Assembly: GCF_017591435.1 (NCBI RefSeq)
Contig: NC_059303.1
Coordinates: 6,261,360-6,325,359 of the forward strand
Direction of reading: 5' to 3'
Length of the DNA stretch: 64,000 nucleotides
Source: Portunus trituberculatus
Taxonomy: Eukaryota; Arthropoda; Malacostraca; Decapoda; Portunidae
The notes beneath the pieces are model-generated. The model ran no database searches. It was not told the origin of the DNA and was given only the letters and a program-made list of their open reading frames with translations. Positions 1 through 12,929 of this stretch are shown here, in pieces. The translations under genes and the position numbers were made by a program. Each line of letters opens with the position of its first letter. Position 1 is the stretch's first letter.

Positions 1-420
1 AAAATTGTCTAATCGTACCCAAAATACATGGTAAATATGCATCCCAGTAATAAAGGTGCTGTAAAAGTGACGTTTGGTGTCTTGGTGTCATATATCAAGT
101 ACATGTTAATAAGATCACGGACATCTAACGTAATAGCTTAAGGATCCCATGGCAATGATAAGTTAGTCTATAAATATGCATAATCCAAACACACACCGCA
201 TTAGTGTCGCATAACTCACCAATACTTCCCACCACCAGTATCATCACCACCACATAAATATGACTTTCACCACCATCAATCACAATCACTACCTTCATAA
301 CCGCCCACAAACACCTTCAAAGGCACACACACCATCACCACTATCTGCACCATCATCCATCACCATCACCAACACCAGCAATTTTTTTACATTTACCAAG
401 CAAAATATGTATCATGTAAC
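1..420. other. AT-rich non-coding stretch with degenerate CAC/ATC runs
   Basis: No gene is seen. From about 205 to 380 the plus strand is rich in loose CACCA and ATCACC trinucleotide-like runs, a decayed (ACC/ATC) microsatellite. The single open frame here on the minus strand simply translates these runs. Confidence 0.6.
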
Positions 421-655
421 TTACTTTATCTAACCTAACTTAACCTGACCTACCCTAACCGAAAATAATCTAATCTAACCTGACTTACCGTAACCCAAAA
501 TGATCTAACCTAACTTAAATTGACCTACCTTAACCTCATATAATTTAACCTAACTATACCTGACCTATCTTAACCTAACCCAATATAGTCTAACTTAACT
601 TATCCTAACCTACCCTAACTTAATTCAATCTAACCTAACTTAACTAAAGTAAATT
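421..655. repeat. degenerate telomere-like pentanucleotide tract (CCTAA/TTAGG-related)
   Basis: About 230 bp of repeated TAACC, TAACT, TGACC and TTAACC words, such as TAACCTAACTTAACCTGACC. The units are variants of CCTAA, the complement of the arthropod telomere repeat TTAGG. The unit length is mostly 5 but drifts, and C-to-T changes are frequent, so it is an old interstitial tract rather than a working chromosome end. Unique DNA flanks both sides. Confidence 0.7.
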
Positions 656-1108
656 ATCAGAAAGGGAATTATCTCCTACCCATGGTATTTTACATATCAA
701 ATAACATCACCTAATTTATTCAGACTTAATAACCTAATTATCTACTAACATAGCGTATCCTCAAAGCATCCTCAACTTCCTTCTACCTTAAGCCATTCAA
801 CAGAGAACGTAATCACAGTATCACTCGCATGTCTCTTTCATCTACTCTGAATGAAAGAGAAGACATTACTCATTCACTCTCCTGATCTCAGAGACAACGA
901 CTAAGTAAAACACTCAACTAAAACCTCGTAGACTTGAGCCTCGAGACATCAGGACACAGACAGAGGCAGGGAAGAGAATAAGATGAGGTGGTCATTACTC
1001 TATGCAATCCTTCTGGCTCTCTCTCACATTTTCTTTTTTTTTTTTTCACGAGCTTCCCTTTCCTTAGATAAAAGTGATCCTTCCTTTCCCACGCACGCAC
1101 ACACAGGC
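656..1108. other. no feature recognised
   Basis: AT-rich mixed sequence with no supported gene or repeat. A run of T (about 1034-1046) lies near the right end. Confidence 0.5.
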
Positions 1109-1114
1109 ACACAG

Positions 1115-1178
<64 letters not shown>
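1109..1178. repeat. (CA)n microsatellite
   Basis: Nearly pure CA repeat of about 64 bp, preceded by imperfect CACGCACGCACACACAGGCA variants. Open frames on both strands here are HTHT/CVCV translations of it. Confidence 0.97.
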
Positions 1179-1181
<3 letters not shown>

Positions 1182-1790
1182 TATATCCACTGGGAACGAA
1201 ACGAGACGATGAAAATTAATAACTAGAAGACCTCACTGCAATATGTTTCACTTTAGCAGGGTACACTCAAGTCTAATCTTAATCCAGGGCACAAAAATTT
1301 GCATGCATGTATGAGAGAAATCTGGAACACACTATGAAGAAATTATGAAGGAAAAATTGCCATGTAAGTGCCAAAAAGGACCAAGATTCATGAATTAGAA
1401 AAGACGAGAAAGATTTAAAAAGAAAAATCATAAAAAAAGTTAAGAAAAGTATAAAAAAAACACACTAACGAAACTTGAAAGAAAAAATGAAAAAAAATCA
1501 ATAAAAACGCGTCAGAAATAAAAGAAAAATAATGCGAACACCTAAACAAAGAAAAAAACACACCAAGAACTCCAGAAAAAAAAGAAAAAGAAAACTAAGT
1601 AATCTACAGAAGAAAATCAAAGCAACAAAACTACAAAAAGAGTAATAATTCCCCTTATCAAATGTTGAAGAACGATTCCAGCTTTAATTACCTTTAGGAA
1701 ATATCAGGTCGGTGAAAAATCATGTAACCAGCAAATCCCATCGCCTCGGGAGCCTCGGGAGGGCATCATTAGGGCAGCATTTTGTCGGCG
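1179..1790. other. A-rich non-coding stretch
   Basis: From about 1330 to 1650 the plus strand is strongly A-rich with many AAAAGAAA words. No gene or clear period is visible. Confidence 0.5.
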
Positions 1791-2265
1791 CGGGGAAGTG
1801 TAAACCGATGGAGATAGAGTGACGAGGGCTTAGGAGTGATGAAGGTAGTGGTGGTGGTGGTACTAGTGGTAGTGGTGGAGAAGGACGAAATACTGGTGTG
1901 CTAGAGGCAATTTACTGATGGTGAAGGTAATACAACTGCTGGGGATGATGAAGGGAGAAGAGATGGTAGTGTGGTGTTCGCTGTTTTGTGATGATGAAGA
2001 CACTATTACATATCGTGGGTGTTTGTATTGTCAATGGTGAAGGAGGTGGTGTGGTAGAAGTAATTTGTTGTGGTGAATGTAATGAGAGAGGATGTGCTCG
2101 TGAAGAGAAAAAGAGAGTGGTGATGTAAGAATGGTTTTATTGTGGTGAAGGTACGAGTGTCAATAATGATGGTGGTGGTGGTGACAGACGTACTGGTAAT
2201 GGTGTTGTATGTGGTGATGGCAGTGGTGGTATGTTATTACGACAGTTATGACGATAAGGAAGAGA
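1791..2265. repeat. degenerate GTG/GAT-rich tract
   Basis: Repeated GGTGGTGGTG, GATGATGAAG and GGTGAAGGTA words, with GAAGGTA recurring near 1840 and 2146. This looks like a decayed trinucleotide array expanded and scrambled over about 470 bp. Confidence 0.55.
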
Positions 2266-3163
2266 TGCTGAGAGACATAAGCCACAAATACTACGTTTGT
2301 TTCTTCATGTAAAAAAAAAGAACAAGACTTAAGACTAAAATTAAAGTTACTCTAGTGAATAATAAAGCGAAACCCTTTCTCCTACACAACATGGTGCCAG
2401 TAAATGCAAGTTCGGCCACCCCTCCCACTTGGATCCCGCGGTTTATGAACAAGCAAGGCAACATGTACCAATCCCAGTCCATCCTCCTGACACCACGAGA
2501 AATTAAACAAGGCCGGCAGCGATGCATGGTGGTTAAAGGGACACCTATGCAATGCGGTTATTCCCAGAGCTGCATGAGAGAGTGGTCTGTGCTTGAAGGA
2601 ATGTGTGAGGCGACGCTACCAGAGGGATTGGTCCTTACGTGAAGGTTGGGTAATAATAACTATGTCAAGGCATTACTGCGATGAAGTCAGTGGGAATGTT
2701 CGTCTCTTAATTAGCTAACAAGTTTGAATTTATGCTGATTAGTCCTACAGTCGTCATCAGCACACTGCCTCTGTGTGTCATTATGACCATGCTGGCTGTG
2801 TTTCATCATGGCCTGTTTGCAGAGGGATATACTAATTGGTGTTGCGTCAATCATTCGTCTGTCTTTGTGGAATTACAGTGTGGGAAGGAATGCAAGTTGA
2901 GGGCCACGTCTGTGTCATAGAGGTAAATACGCTCACCCTCACAGTGTCAGGGTGTGGCGGCAAGCGGCGGCTCGAGATGAGCGGTTCAGGGCCTGCAGAG
3001 GATGCTACAGCTACGGGTCGATACTGTGGGAGGCTGCGAAATGTCCAGGTCAAAGGTCGTCATGCTTGTCAGGCGTCAGCTTCACCATCTAGTACATTGT
3101 GAGTCCGTGGCTGTCAGGGGTCGTGAGTGGCGCGTCCCAGTAACCCACACGGGGACGGACAGG
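2266..3163. other. mixed sequence, no gene recognised
   Basis: A 95-codon open frame at 2355-2642 (plus) has balanced composition but no family signature I recognise, and I see no splice or promoter context that would support it. GC content rises from about 2940. Confidence 0.4.
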
Positions 3164-3243
3164 TATCGGTAGCGTCGCTGACTGGGAGGCACCGACTCTG
3201 ACGTATCGGCAGCACCACCAATAGGGAGACACCGACTCTGACG
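3164..3243. repeat. 40-bp tandem duplication, two copies
   Basis: Units start at 3164 and 3204, each opening with TATCGG and closing with ACACCGACTCTGACG or its GCACCGACTCTGACG variant. They differ mainly in the middle. The local context is GC-rich. Confidence 0.85.
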
Positions 3244-4264
3244 GGAGAGTGTCGCGGCAAGACAGTGTCGGCCAAGAATCTCAGAGCAGGAATGATAACT
3301 TTCTAAGTAATTCCTGGCCCACGCCCTGGGTTTGCACGTTGTAATGTGATTATCCCAGTGCGGGAGTTGAAGTACTTACAACAACATGAATAAATGGCTC
3401 TTTTCTCCAAAAGAATTTCCATATCCGGCGAGCAGCAGCAGTTAATAGATTTCATTATACACTGTCAACTTACTCAATGAAGTCATTAGCATATTGAGTA
3501 TGTACATAACGGTTTCTTTCAGTTCCACGACTAGGTGAGAGGGAGCACTGTTAATTCCAGGACAAGATACAACTCGAGAGCACATCATCACGGCACTAGG
3601 GAAGGAAGCACAGGTTTTCAGAGGTTTGGTGGCTCACTCAGGAGACTTGGTCCTTCGTTGCCTCACCGCGGCAACTCGTGACACTCGCAGACGGCGGGGC
3701 GTCGGTGCCACGCTAAGAGAGGCATCACCGCACAGTCACTGCTCGCCCCTGCCACCCACCAGATGAGGTGCCGGCACGCGTCAACTCCTCGCCAACAGCG
3801 ACCTGCACTGACTACGTCGCAGCGTGAGTGGCCATTACTCTCGTTACCCCAGAAAGGAGGAAGGACTCGCCACCAAGAGGAGGGGGCACAGGATGGGGGG
3901 TGGAAGGGGCGAGGGCCGCAGAGTAGGTCAGGGGCCCACGTCGGAGAGCGGAAGGGTGGAGCGCGGCGGTGCTGGTGAGCGGGACTCACGGCAGCTGCTC
4001 GGCTACTGGTGGCCCAGACAGCCTCTCACCTCCCCGCCCCCCCCACCTTCCCCCCCAACGCCCCGGCCCGCTCAGGTCACCCTCGCCGCCACAGGTCACC
4101 CTCCTGCCCCGAGTCCCCGAATGACACCAGCTTCTTACCAGTGTTCAGTGACCCGGATATCGACACCAGGTCACTGGGCGGACAGATGCACGAGGAGATG
4201 AATAAGATACAGGAATGTCTGTGCATTGCTTAACATTTGCTGAATGCTACCTAACTTGTTGTGA
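3244..4264. other. GC-rich stretch, no gene recognised
   Basis: GC is clearly higher than in the surroundings, especially 3640-4180. Overlapping open frames of up to 125 codons exist on both strands, as expected in GC-rich DNA. Their products are low-complexity (Pro, Arg, Gly) and match no family I know. It could hold a promoter or an exon, but nothing decides that. Confidence 0.4.
3883..3915 (+). other. possible G-quadruplex motif
   Basis: Four G-runs (GGGGG, GGGGG, GGGG, GGG) are separated by loops of 8, 5 and 3 bases. One loop is slightly longer than the usual limit of 7, so this is a relaxed match. Confidence 0.45.
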
Positions 4265-5129
<865 letters not shown>

Positions 5130-5180
<51 letters not shown>

Positions 5181-5190
5181 ACGCACACAC
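5130..5190. repeat. (AC)n microsatellite
   Basis: About 60 bp of AC repeat with T and G interruptions near 5176 and 5183. Confidence 0.95.
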
Positions 5191-5644
5191 AAGTACTTAC
5201 GATATTTTCGCATATTTTTACCTCCCACATGCACGTCCCGTCTTCTGGTCGTCTACAAATTGCTGATTTAATTCCCTCAGCCGCACGTTCACCATACTAT
5301 TCACCCGACAGGAAACTTTAACGTTATTAGATTTTTCGCCAGGGTACAGGACGGATAACTGAGTTTATTTCACCACGCAAACAAAACACGACGCCACCTC
5401 CATTTTTGGCTCTTTCGTCTTGGCCATCCAGAGCTTCCCCTGTAAACACGTTCTCTTACTACCCGCCGTGTGTGTTTCTGAGAGGTGAACTATGGAATGT
5501 GATGTTATTTATCGAGTCTTTACACATTTCGGTTTCAAATGTTCTGTAATGTTCCTGTAATTTGCTCAGTTTCCAGGATCACGAGGATGTATGCATTTCG
5601 TGTCTTTAAACCCACCGCCTGTCAGACGGAGCTCACACTAAAGT
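5191..5644. other. no feature recognised
   Basis: Mixed sequence between two microsatellites. No gene, duplication or RNA-like element was seen. Confidence 0.5.
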
Positions 5645-5656
5645 TTGTGTGTGTGT

Positions 5657-5716
<60 letters not shown>

Positions 5717-5749
5717 TTGTGTGTGCGCGAGTGTGTGTGTGTGTGTGTG

Positions 5750-5817
<68 letters not shown>
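5645..5817. repeat. (GT)n compound array at the 3' tail of SINE copy A
   Basis: About 170 bp of GT repeat with GCGAGTGTTTGT and similar interruptions near 5709-5735. Read on the minus strand this is the (AC)n tail following the SINE body at 5818-6094. Confidence 0.95.
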
Positions 5818-5819
<2 letters not shown>

Positions 5820-6094
5820 TCACCTCGTCTGCTGGTCACCCAGCCAGTCTTCCCCATTACGGAGCGAGCTCAGAGCTCATAGACCGATCTTCGGGTAGGA
5901 CTGAGACCACATCAACACACAACACACACCGGGAAAGCGAGGCCACAACCCCTCGAGTTACATCCCGTACCTATTTACTGCTAGGTGAACAGGGGCTACA
6001 CATTAAGAGGCTTGCTCATTTGCCTCGCCGCTTACCGGGACTCGAACCCGGCCTTCTCGATTGTGAGTCGAGCGTGTTAACCACTACAGTACGC
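5818..6094 (-). mobile_element. tRNA-Val-derived SINE, copy A (full length)
   Basis: Read on the minus strand, a tRNA-like head (6095 down to 6028) is followed by a tRNA-unrelated body of about 210 bp and an (AC)n tail at 5817-5645. The body contains CTGTTCACCTAGCAGTAAAT and GAGCTCTGAGCTCG words shared with the copies near 31.5 and 34.6 kb. Copies A and B are very similar by eye. The 5' flank is also an AC array, so the element sits between two arrays. SINEs of this design are transcribed by RNA polymerase III and moved by a partner LINE. It encodes no protein. Confidence 0.88.
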
Positions 6095-6095
6095 G
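6028..6095 (-). pseudogene. tRNA-Val(CAC)-like head of SINE copy A
   Basis: On the minus strand an anticodon stem CTCGA/TCGAG encloses the loop CTCACAA (6061-6067), giving anticodon CAC, which would read Val codons. A B box, GGTTCGAGTCC, is at 6048-6038, inside a T-arm with CCGG/CCGG pairing. An A-box-like TAGTGGTTAAC lies upstream. There is no good acceptor stem pairing to the 3' side, as expected for a SINE head rather than a working tRNA gene. Confidence 0.8.
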
Positions 6096-6141
6096 GTGTG
6101 TGTGTATGTGTGTGTGTGCGTGTGCGTGTGCGTGTGCGTGC

Positions 6142-6184
<43 letters not shown>
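6095..6184. repeat. (TG)n array flanking the 5' end of SINE copy A
   Basis: GT/GC-varied repeat of about 90 bp, including TGCGTGTGCG variants near 6118-6144. It directly abuts the first base of the tRNA-like head. Confidence 0.95.
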
Positions 6185-7420
<1,236 letters not shown>

Positions 7421-7938
7421 GGCTCTTCCAGGAATCACTGTCTCCTAAACGTTCCCTCTGTTCCTCCACTTCCTCCCCCTTTCCTACCTGATCCTGGCCC
7501 CCTTCCCTCCCCCTCTTCACTGTTTCCCTTCCCTACTCGACCCTGTCGCCTCTTCCTCCCTCTCATCGCCCCTCCTCTTGCCTACACTGTTCTGTTTCCC
7601 TTTCACTTCTCTCCACACCTACCCATTCCTACTCGACTTGTCCTCCTTCTCTACTGTGTATGTATTCCTACTATCCCCTTCCCTGCACAATGCCCCTTCC
7701 TTCATCCCCTCTACCGCTCACTTCCTACCTGATCACATCCCTCTGTCCTTCATTTGTTCATCCCTCCTCTTCCCTGCATAAGTTACCTCTTACCCTTTCC
7801 TTCCATAACTAATTTATACCTCCTTCTTAACTTATTCTATTATTTTTCCATTTGCCTTCTTATCCAATACTACCCTTAAATCTTCCACTCTCCGTCTTTT
7901 CTCTTACTTACCCCATCCTATCCACCTCTCCTTTCTTC
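7421..7938. other. pyrimidine-rich stretch (CCT-rich plus strand)
   Basis: About 500 bp dominated by C and T on the plus strand, rich in TTCCCT, CCTCC and CTTCC words. It ends in CTCTCCTTTCTTCAG, a good match to a polypyrimidine tract plus splice acceptor. Confidence 0.6.
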
Positions 7939-7945
7939 AGGTGAC

Positions 7946-8089
7946 ATGGCCAGCCAGCATCCTACAGGTCAGGAGGGCCAGCAGGATCCTCCCTCAAGGG
8001 AAGACTCGGCAGTTGTTCCCGGAAAATGGCATCGGACTCACCGCACGAGAAAGGGGGAAATCTTTGGGGGCGGAATGTCAGTCATATAA
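7946..8089 (+). CDS. candidate coding exon, 47 codons, unknown product
   Basis: A strong splice-acceptor-like sequence ends at 7940 (pyrimidine tract, TTCTTCAG). Six bases later is an ATG in good context (GACATGG). It opens a 47-codon frame starting MASQHPTGQEGQQDPP and stopping at 8087-8089. The N-terminal 20 residues are Gln/Gly/Pro rich and hydrophilic, without the triplet monotony of the nearby SSR frames. I recognise no domain. No convincing donor was seen, so it could be a terminal exon, a longer exon in another frame, or chance. Confidence 0.2.
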   Translation: MASQHPTGQEGQQDPPSREDSAVVPGKWHRTHRTRKGEIFGGGMSVI

Positions 8090-9056
8090 TGCAGAAAGTT
8101 GGGATTACAACTTTTTCGCGGGACTTTGGAAGGGCGTTTTTTCCCGGCTGGCCGAGACACAACATGTTATTATCTGGAGTTTTAGCGGCGCCCAGGCTGC
8201 TGTTGTACCCCGCAGCGCCCCTCTATATCCCGGAAATAACGCCACCAGAAAGTTTCCTCACGATCCCTAATGTTACTGGGAAAAAATACACCCGCGGAAA
8301 GAAAACACGTCTTAACTACACAGGACGGAAAAGAAGATTTTGTCCTTGTGTTAAAGGGAGGCCTGGCACCACCGACCCTGGAGAAGTGCACCCCCAACAC
8401 AGCCTTGAGGAAGATCGCTGACTCCGGCAAGAACAAGAAAACGTTCCCGAATATTAAAAAAAGAAAAGAAAAAACTTCCAAACCTTTTATGACAACTCAC
8501 TTTTATCAATGGATAACTTGAAAAAAAAAAGAAAAAAACTATCATTGATCCTCTAAAAGAAAAAAACATGTGTTACTTAAATATCAACATTAAAAAACTC
8601 TTCAAAACAACACACTTTCATGAATAAACATCTAAAAGCACAAAAAAAATAACACTACAAAAAAACTACGCAAGACTAACATTCCAAACCTTTCATGGCG
8701 TCTCCTATGAATGACAAAGGTAAAAAAGCATTGATCCTTGTACAAATACCCGTCACTCCCCGTCACAGCAGCGTGTAGGAATGGCAGACAGGGCGTAGCA
8801 GCGAGCCGGGAGTCTAGGCGGAGGCGGGGCGTGGAGGAGGCAGAGAAGGGTGACAATCCAGACAGAACGAACCTCTTTTCCCCTCAGGCTCCCCGTCGAT
8901 TCCTCTCTCCCCTCACCCTCCTTGACACTCCTTCCTATATATTCCTCCCTCCCCTCTTCCAAAATCACACCTAACTTCCCCTCCCTACTCCCCTCTCTCT
9001 ATTCTTCTTCTCTCCTTCCTTTTAAAGTCACATTTCAACTCTCGAAACTCTCCCTC

Positions 9057-9059
<3 letters not shown>
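8090..9059. other. mixed to A-rich sequence, no gene recognised
   Basis: 8430-8660 is A-rich with many AAAAAGAAAAA words. 8860-9059 is pyrimidine-rich and leads into the TC array. Overlapping open frames in 8026-8521 have no family signature. Confidence 0.45.

Positions 9060-9142
<83 letters not shown>
9060..9142. repeat. (TC)n microsatellite
   Basis: Pure TC repeat of about 83 bp inside a pyrimidine-rich region. Confidence 0.97.
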
Positions 9143-9148
<6 letters not shown>

Positions 9149-9552
9149 ATCGTTCTCCTTCTGCACTTAGTCGTGTCTTCTCCTACTCCTTTTCTCTCCC
9201 TTCTGTAACCTTATCCCTGTAGCTCTTACTCTAATTTCCTCCCTCTTCCATTAGCACATCTCATTCTTCTCCTACTCCTCCTCATTACTCTTCCTCATCC
9301 TCCTTCTTCATCCTCCTTGTCCTCTTATACCATATCTTGTTCTCATCTTAGTTGCCTTTCCTCTTTTCCTTTTTCTCCCCTTTCTACCGCTCCACTTCTT
9401 GTTCCTCCTGCTCCTCCTCTTCCTCCTCCTCCTCCTCCTCCTCCTCTTTTGCCTCCTTCGCCTTTTCTCTTTCAAAAATATGTTTCCCTCTCCAAGAATC
9501 TTTATAATCTTTGCAATGGCTATCTTACACCTAATTTTTCATGAAACAGTAT

Positions 9553-9558
<6 letters not shown>
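9143..9558. repeat. pyrimidine-rich tract with (CCT)n core
   Basis: Continuation of the pyrimidine-rich strand with CTCCTCCTCC words. The densest CCT part is about 9406-9455. Confidence 0.65.

Positions 9559-9601
<43 letters not shown>
9559..9601. repeat. (AG)n microsatellite
   Basis: Pure AG repeat of about 43 bp following a short A-run. Its purine strand is opposite to that of the pyrimidine-rich DNA just upstream. Confidence 0.95.
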
Positions 9602-9604
<3 letters not shown>

Positions 9605-9798
9605 GGTAAATCACGGTATGTAAATATCAGCGACAACACAAACACTGATCTTTACGTTCACGAAATTGTAAAATATCACTCGCGTTTCTCTTTTCAGTTC
9701 CGTGAGAAGAAAAAGTAAAGGTGTTATTTTGTTCAGACAGTTTAGCCTTGAAGATCACCAGGCAAAGGGATGACTGGGAAGTAGTGTGGCAGCCTCCT

Positions 9799-10030
9799 TT
9801 CTCCTCCTCCTCCTCCTCCTCCTCCTCCTCCTTCTCCTCCTCCTCCTCCTCCTCCTCCTCCTCCTCCTCCTCCTCCTCCTTTTCCTCCTCTTCCTCCTTC
9901 TCTTCTTCCTCCTCTTCCTCCTCTTCCTCCTCCCCCTCCTTCTCCTCCTCCTCCTCATCCTCATCCTAATCCTCCTCCTCCTCCTCTTCCTCCTCCTTCT
10001 CCTCTCTCTCCATCTGCTTTTCTCTTATTT
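9799..10030. repeat. (TCC)n polypyrimidine tract
   Basis: Nearly continuous TCC/TTC repeat of about 230 bp. All three frames stay open, giving poly-Ser, poly-Leu and poly-Pro readings on plus and poly-Arg on minus, none of them genes. Long polypurine/polypyrimidine mirror-like DNA can form triplexes. Confidence 0.95.
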
Positions 10031-10618
10031 TGCTCCTGTTTCCTCTTATATTTCTTCGAATTTCTCCCGTTCTTCAGTTCTTATTTCTTCTCTTCCTTGC
10101 ACTTCTCTTTCAATCTTACAATGTATCTTCCTTTCCTTTTCTTCCTCCTTTTTCTCCTCTTCCTTTTTTTTTCTTTCCTTTCTCTAATTCTATCTCCTTC
10201 TACAATATCCCTATTTCTTCTCCCTTTCCATCCTTTTCATTCTACAATCTACTATCCCCTCCCCTCCTAGCACACTTTCCTGCTCCTACAATCCATCCGC
10301 GTATCCTGCAATTCCCTCCACCTTTTCCACCTCCTTCACCACGGACAAACTGCCTCCCTACACTCTCAGGACAGCGCCCTTTCAATCCCCACACACGCAG
10401 CTTGCCGCACACACCAAGGACGGCACAAAACAAAACCTGGAGTGCCACAGATATGCAAATTAATATCCCGCAGCGATGGCACGCCCCATTGGCAGTAAGA
10501 CCGACTCTTGCTGCAAATAAATACGGCAAGGGAACAAGAATCTGGGAATCCAAACTGGTGGAGGGAAAGAATATTGTGGGTAGGAAAAAAATAATATTAC
10601 TGAGATAGTTTTCCAATT
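10031..10618. other. pyrimidine-rich then mixed sequence
   Basis: C/T-rich to about 10330, then balanced DNA. A plus frame at 10030-10608 is open for 192 codons, but its first two thirds are Phe/Ser/Leu/Pro low complexity from the C/T strand. A minus frame of 124 codons at 10616-10242 also lacks recognisable features. Confidence 0.5.
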
Positions 10619-10990
10619 GATTTTATGTTTTGTTGTTTTTGTTGCTTTGAGGTAAATAATTTCAAGGGAGTGAGTTTATTATTTATTTATATTTTCACTG
10701 ATGAATAGAAAGTTTGCATTACAGAGTTCTGAGATACCTTGACAATTGCTTCTGTGTTTTTGTGCTGTTTTTGTAGAGGATAAGTACACGGAGATTAATT
10801 TTTGTTTATGGAAAAGCTATTTGAATACGTTAAACACGTGAAATTAATGATATCTATCTATATCATCTACATTTCTGTTTCGCTGTTGTTTTCTAATAAT
10901 TGTATTGGGTAAGCAAGTAGAAATAAGATAAATTTTTGGAATATCAGTTTCATTATGTTAATCCTGCGAAATTAAAGAGGATCTATTTAT
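10619..10990. repeat. degenerate tandem array, about 125-bp units (3 copies)
   Basis: Three diverged units start near 10619, 10748 and 10871. Shared landmarks are TTCTGT..TTGTGCTGTTTTTG followed by a TAAGTA/GTAAGC word, ATTAATTTTTG, and later ACGTTAAACACGTGAAATTA (10827) aligning with TATGTTAATCCTGCGAAATTA (about 10954). Spacing is 122-129 bp. Confidence 0.55.
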
Positions 10991-11378
10991 TTGTGCTAGT
11001 AATTATATGGTGATGCATTTTCTCTTTTTTTCAGTAGAAAGTAGACATTGATGTAGTGATGCATTTGACAAGGAAGTGAACAGACAAATGACACGACCAG
11101 CACAGACAAAACGCCTCTCATTTTTACAAAGAAAATTACGACCATTTTGTTATGATTTACGAAGCAATGTGCGTTGAAATTATTACAAAATATATCACTC
11201 AGCCAAGACCTTCCAACCCTCCCCCCTATTTCTCTTACTGATTCACTGATCCACCACCACCGCCACCACGACAACCATTTACCACCATCACCACAATCGC
11301 AACCACTACAACTTTCACCAACATCACCACCAAACTTCTTTATTCCCACCAATTGTATACGTTTATGCATTGTAAAAT
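10991..11378. other. mixed sequence with degenerate CAC runs
   Basis: No gene is seen. CACCACCGCCACCACGACAA-type runs lie at about 11245-11340. Confidence 0.5.
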
Positions 11379-11470
11379 TGTGTTAAGTTAGATTAAGTTA
11401 GCCTAGGTTGGATTTAGTTGGCTTGCATTTTGTCAGCTAGGTTCAATTACTCTCAGTTTAGTTTAGATAT
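11379..11470. repeat. short degenerate TTAGG-like tract, plus orientation
   Basis: Loose repetition of GTTAGATTAAGTTAGCCTAG and TTAGTT words. The orientation is opposite to the CCTAA-like tract at 421-655. It is short and strongly diverged. Confidence 0.4.
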
Positions 11471-11545
11471 TTTGTTTTTGATAAGCTGTATAAGTATTAT
11501 TTTTCTAGGGTGGGGCAGGAGCAGTAGAAGGAAGTGTCGTTGCTT

Positions 11546-11672
11546 AAATCTTCCTGGAGAATCTACACACACTCAAAGACTCATCACCCCCATAAATACC
11601 ACCACTACCACCACCACCACCACCACCACCACCACCACCACCACCACCACCACCACCATCACCACCACCGCC
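11546..11672 (+). repeat. dispersed repeat bearing (ACC)n, copy 1
   Basis: Begins AAATCTTCCTGGAGAATC and runs through CATCACCCCCATAAATACCA into a pure (ACC) array. The roughly 60 bp before the array match the copy at 15911 with one visible substitution. The sequence 5' of AAATCTT differs between the two copies, so the shared part starts there. Confidence 0.85.
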
Positions 11673-11728
11673 ACCGCCTTCTAACAGTTCTTCACACAAT
11701 AGAGGGAAAATAAAAACTGCAATATTAA

Positions 11729-11851
<123 letters not shown>

Positions 11852-11964
11852 TATTTACGACGGCTTTCTGACGCTCCACACACAAATGCACGGTTCACTC
11901 AATTAATCAGTCGACGCGTGTATTTATGACGGACATTTGACGCAGCAACGAACAACGTAAACAC

Positions 11965-12510
11965 ACCAATAGTATGTAATCACTCCACTACACTGATCGC
12001 TCACTCCACTCACCCGTAAAAACATGACTAATAAAGAGAGGAAAGAACTGAACTTATTGCCGCATGAAACAAAAATAGCAAAAACAAATATACGAATACG
12101 TTGAAGAATAATCTGACACAAACGAATCAGTAGTAATATAATCATTCCTACCCAACAATAGGAGGAAAAATACATGATAAATAAAGAGACAGAAAATTGA
12201 ACTCTCTACCACTCGAAGAAAAATAAAAACTTAAAATCATTCTACTAAATCAGTCACTCATTGCTATCAACAGGAAAGAAATATAAATAGATGAGCAGGA
12301 ATAAAAATAAATAAAAGATACACAGTACCACTGCTTATAAAATCCATAACTCTACAATGAAAATTTATAATCATTCTACTAAGCCAGTCATTCATGGCTA
12401 TCAACAGTAAAAAAATATATATATAAATCGATAAACAGATGAAAAAAAATTAGTAGAAAATAAACAGAACCACTGCCTACAAAACCAATAATTCTGCAAT
12501 AACCTTAATT
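11965..12510. repeat. degenerate tandem array, about 134-160 bp units (about 4 copies)
   Basis: The clearest pair starts AATCATTCTACTAA at 12235 and 12369, exactly 134 bp apart, followed by CAGTCA.TCAT.GCTATCAACAG and later ACCACTGC.TA.AAAAC(C/T)CATAA. Older units align at ACATGA..AATAAAGAGA (12022 and 12172) and AGTA.GTAATCACTCC (11971 and 12132). Overall AT-rich. Confidence 0.7.
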
Positions 12511-12929
12511 CTTCTCTATAACGAGGATGAAAAAAAGAAAAAAACGTGGCATGGTAAGGGAAGAGAAATTGGCAGATGTTATTTTTGCCTGGGCGATGAT
12601 GAGAGGTAAGGAGAAGTAAAGACAGGAAGGGTATAATTTTAGTCCCTTCCTGCTCGCCTTCCATCCCTCCCTTGAGACTTCCGGACGAGACTTCAAGAGG
12701 AACGCAAAGAGGCAAAGAGTCTCCCGAGGCAATTTGTGAGTCTCCATATTTGCTATACTTGGAATGCCTGGGTATTTACGGTATAATTAGGCACGACACT
12801 TTAATTATAGGTGCTACAATCACGAGGCAAAACAACACTCGCCGCCTGCATGAATCACATCTAAAGGAAAACAATTACGAGGATGTATGATGAACGAGGA
12901 AGCAAAGAGCGATAAAAGAAAATGGAAAT
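12511..12929. other. mixed sequence, no gene recognised
   Basis: Non-repetitive DNA between two cryptic tandem arrays. Open frames are short and unrecognisable. Confidence 0.45.

Noticed and set aside
6028..6095. Functional tRNA-Val gene
   Set aside because: The anticodon arm and T arm are good, but there is no matching acceptor stem, and the sequence continues into a repeated SINE body shared with 31.5 kb.
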